Both the position numbers and the translations under genes were made by a program. Shown in pieces: positions 61,313 through 64,000 of a DNA stretch of 64,000 nucleotides. The notes under the pieces are model-generated. The model searched no databases and was not told the DNA's origin. It worked only from the letters and a program-made list of their open reading frames with translations. The stretch covers positions 5,332,001 to 5,396,000 of the forward strand of contig JAGUCH010000004.1 in assembly GCA_019096065.1 (NCBI GenBank), given 5' to 3'. Source of the DNA: Paracyclopina nana (Eukaryota > Arthropoda > Copepoda > Cyclopoida > Cyclopettidae). Position 1 is the stretch's first letter. Each line of letters opens with the position of its first letter.

Positions 61313-63463
61313 TTAGCTATCTTCATCGCAACCGTCTTGCAACTTGATTTGTTTGTCAAAAGCATCAGCAGCCGAATTGTTTTTCTTCGCCTTTTTGAGT
61401 AGCCTATAATCTTCTTCCAAATCATCATCTGATATCTCATCTTTCATTTCATCAGGAATTTTCTTAAGTTCTTTCTTTCTTTTCCGTTCGTCTCTTTTCA
61501 ATTTCTTGTCCACTTTGTTCGACCATGAGACGGTGCTTTCTTTATCTTGCTTGGCCTTCATCCCAGGCCAAACTCCAGTTAGACGAAATCGAGCCAGTTT
61601 TTCTTGGCGAGAATCTTCCTTGGCCTTATTTCTATTGGCATTATGAAAACTCCATTGAACAGCAAATTTAAAAATGTGGAGTAAACTTACTTGTATTTGA
61701 TAGAATTGATGTCGAGGTTTTTTACTGGTTGAAAACCAGTTATTTTTCTCTTTTTCAGCTCTGGCATTTTGGGCATGCGCAAGAGGCCAAAGTAGTGTGC
61801 AATTTCACCAAATGGGAGATCTGGATATATATGTAAAAGCATTTCAAAATATTTGTAAGGGTTAAGAATTTTCAATACCTTTCAGTCGAAGGATGTATTT
61901 GCATTCATGCTTAGAGTAGGATTGAATATGACTGACGAAGGCTCGATTGGCAAGGTCAAACACACCACGATCATTTTTTTGCCAATCTTGCAAAATTGGC
62001 CGAATATTGGGGAGTGCAAGCGAATCTAGGCTTTTTCTGCACAACGATACCTGCAACAAACGTCAACTCATTTACATTTTAGCATTCAATTTAATTAGCT
62101 GACTAATGGCAACTTTCTTCATTGAAGACAACAGTTAGAAAGAAAAGTAACAATGGCACCAAAGCTAGAGGGCATTGCTTAAGCGCAAACCTTATTCCAA
62201 AAATGACCCTGGGCTCAAAATTGGTATATGACCACAGCTCTTAAAAAACCTTCAATTATGACAATTCACCTTTTGGTTCAGTCCAATGAAGTTGACATAG
62301 GCCTCTTCAGCAGGGAGTAAAAAAAGCAAAGCCTGCCCTTGAAGGCCAGATCGGGCTGTTCTGCCACACCTGTGAACAAATGCTTCTGCATTTGAAGGGG
62401 GATCAAACTGGAGGACCCAATCAACTTCAGGTATGTCGACGCCTCGAGCCATTACATCAGTGCAAATCAGCAAGCCATTATCGGCCTTTTTGAAGCTCTC
62501 AAAAACCTTATGCCTTTTCGAGCCGCCTTTCTTCCCATGAATGGCGAGGACGTTAACGCCCTTGAGTTGCCTATAACAAAGTGAGAGCAGTCACGACCAC
62601 AAATTGAGAACATCGAGTTAAGAATCAAGTACCTTTGCAAAATGAGGTGGAAGTACTCAACACATGCACAAGTTGAAAAGAAAACAATGCATTTGGACTT
62701 TTCATTTGAAGATGTTGTTTGCTGCAAAAATGCCAAGAGGTAGGCTAATTTCTGTGAAGGCTTCTCAACGATGCAGTAGTAATTTTGAAGAGTAGATGGG
62801 GTTGCCAAAGTGTTGCTATTTTCTTTGTCTTTCACAGCCACCAAAACAGGGTTACGAAGGCCAGCCATTACTAGCTTATCCAGATCTTTGGTCTGTGTGG
62901 CAGAAAACAGCCCTGTTCTTCTCTGCTTTGGCAAGTATGCCAAAATGGTAGTAATTGATTTTTCAAATCCGAGGCTGAGCAATCGATCACCTTCATCAAG
63001 AACAAGAACTTCCTAAGGAAAAAAAGAACCGTCATAGCTATTAATTGAATAAAGTTAGTAGACTTACCAATGACCTGACAGCCTGAACAAAAATTGTTTT
63101 CGAAGTGGAATCCGTCTTCCCACTCAGCAAATCCTCCATTCTACCAGGAGTAGCTACTATAATGTTGCCACCTTCCTTCTTGAACTTTTCCACATCCTCT
63201 GAAATGCTGGAGCCACCAATGAATAAAAGCTGCTTCAAGTGAGGCATTCTCTCCAAGAAGCTTGCCAAAACATCACTGATTTGATAGGCCAATTCTCGTG
63301 TAGGGCTAATGATCAAGGCTCCAACTTGGTTGGGTTTCAGAGGAGTTTCCAACTTGGACAAAATCTCCAAGATTGGAATAAGAAATGCAAGTGTTTTTCC
63401 ACTGCCAGTCACTGCTTCTGCAGCAACATCTTTCCTATCCATAAAAAGAGGTATGGCTGCAGC
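61313..63463 (-). CDS. DDX55: DDX55 RNA helicase, N-terminal exon outside the window
   Basis: Six exons in view: 63463-63068, 63012-62633, 62570-62270, 62050-61879, 61820-61691 and 61631-61313; phases match, 565 residues. Motifs: AVTGSGKT (I), SPTRELAYQ (Ia), TPGRMEDLL (Ib), SAT (III), VFFSTCACVEYF, ARGVDIPEVDWVLQFDPPSN (V) and HRCGRTARSG (VI), then the conserved LLRMPKMPELKKRKI and a Lys/Asp/Glu-rich tail. Motif II reads DEGD instead of DEAD. DDX55 (yeast Spb4) acts in 60S subunit assembly. The Q-motif exon (about 35-40 residues, up to TPVQ) should lie beyond 63470, but I find no exon for it up to 64000. It is convergent with CTNS, 42 bp between stops. Confidence 0.93.
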
Positions 63464-64000
63464 CTGCAATGACGATAAGATTGGTTGCTTTTTATATGCT
63501 ACATTAAAGCTTCAACATATTCATTATTACCAAAATAATGAGCAACTGAATTTTTAACGAGTTAGCTCTTGAGCGAGCAAAGGCTTGATTAATCGTGCAT
63601 TAATTGGGAGCGGGCGCGCGTAGCGCGCTCGCTCCCACAAATCATTCTGACACTGGCAAAAGGCAAAAATTGACGGAACCAATCAGATTTGAGAATTAAG
63701 GCCCAATGAAAATTGATCTTATCAATAGAAGTTTCGGGTGACAAGTTGCATACTGACTGCGAGTTTTAACCTCTTTAAGTAGCAAAGTTGACTAGTAGTT
63801 GATAGGTGAAATTGTTAACTTAATTCTAAACATAAAAAGTAGTATTCTTATGGTGAATTAGAAGCATATTTATCAACAGAATTTTAAACTTCTTACCACC
63901 TTTGTTTGGGCCCAAAATAATAATTTTTGCATCCACAATTTTTCAGACCATATTAAAAACACAACTGCCCTTTTCGGACTACCTACCCAACCTCTAAAAA
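63464..64000. other. Probable DDX55 first intron or 5' region, with a G+C hairpin
   Basis: No coding exon is evident on either strand. It contains a perfect-looking G+C-rich hairpin (63606-63636) in AT-rich surroundings. Confidence 0.45.
63606..63636. repeat. G+C-rich inverted repeat
   Basis: gggagcgggcgcgc and gcgcgctcgctccc pair over 14 bp with one mismatch around a 3-base loop (gta). It stands out sharply from the AT-rich sequence on both sides; it may be the core of a small palindromic repeat. Confidence 0.7.

Overview
The window is nuclear DNA of a small-bodied animal, most likely an arthropod (possibly a crustacean or another small-intron arthropod; I cannot name the species). Reasons: nearly every gene has conventional GT-AG introns of about 55-65 bp, genes are close together on both strands, and the set (pickpocket-like DEG/ENaC channel, Fray-like kinase, cathepsin L, MTA, CSN2, SARM1, CCDC40) is metazoan. 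CCDC40 implies cells with motile 9+2 cilia or flagella. No CRISPR array, rRNA or convincing tRNA gene was seen.

Layout. 1-17 kb: a gag-like CCHC ORF cut by the left edge, a DEG/ENaC channel, an overlapping METTL23-ACBD6 pair, the WNK-pathway kinase OXSR1/STK39, an unrecognised membrane protein, COPS2, an MTA-family NuRD subunit and a serpin-like secreted protein with a mucin-like tail. 17-23 kb: gene-poor, with a nest of MITE-like inverted-repeat elements. 23-41 kb: SARM1-like SAM-SAM-TIR protein, small HMG-box-like protein, CCDC40, STK40, ACSL3/4, cathepsin L, NIP7, PPP1R21, SPCS1, then the 3' half of JMJD7. 41.56-58.93 kb: one giant (17,367 bp) LTR retroelement inside a coding exon of JMJD7. 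58.93-64 kb: the 5' part of JMJD7, cystinosin and most of DDX55.

The retroelement is the standout. Its two 426-bp LTRs look identical and it is flanked by a 4-bp target duplication (GCAT); counting that duplication once leaves JMJD7 exactly in frame, so the insertion is very recent. It has a tRNA-Lys1,2-type primer site, gag, and a very large pol in the same frame as gag behind a single UGA in the context UGA CGG, a known stop-readthrough context. Downstream are an SGNH-hydrolase-like reading frame (split by a frame change), an envelope-like glycoprotein (signal peptide, C-terminal membrane anchor), and on the opposite strand a four-exon gene whose splice phases all match, predicting a second type I membrane glycoprotein. 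The envelope-like gene lies wholly inside the long intron of that antisense gene. A 1.1-kb non-coding stretch holds 15 copies of TAAGTC/GACTTA. I know of no described element with this combination.

Other points of note: METTL23 and ACBD6 coding regions overlap by 17 nt on the same strand; the MTA protein has lost its GATA zinc finger; the SARM1-like protein has no ARM domain in the window and an altered TIR loop; DDX55 has DEGD instead of DEAD; and a ~410-bp tandem duplication has copied the tails of cathepsin L and NIP7.
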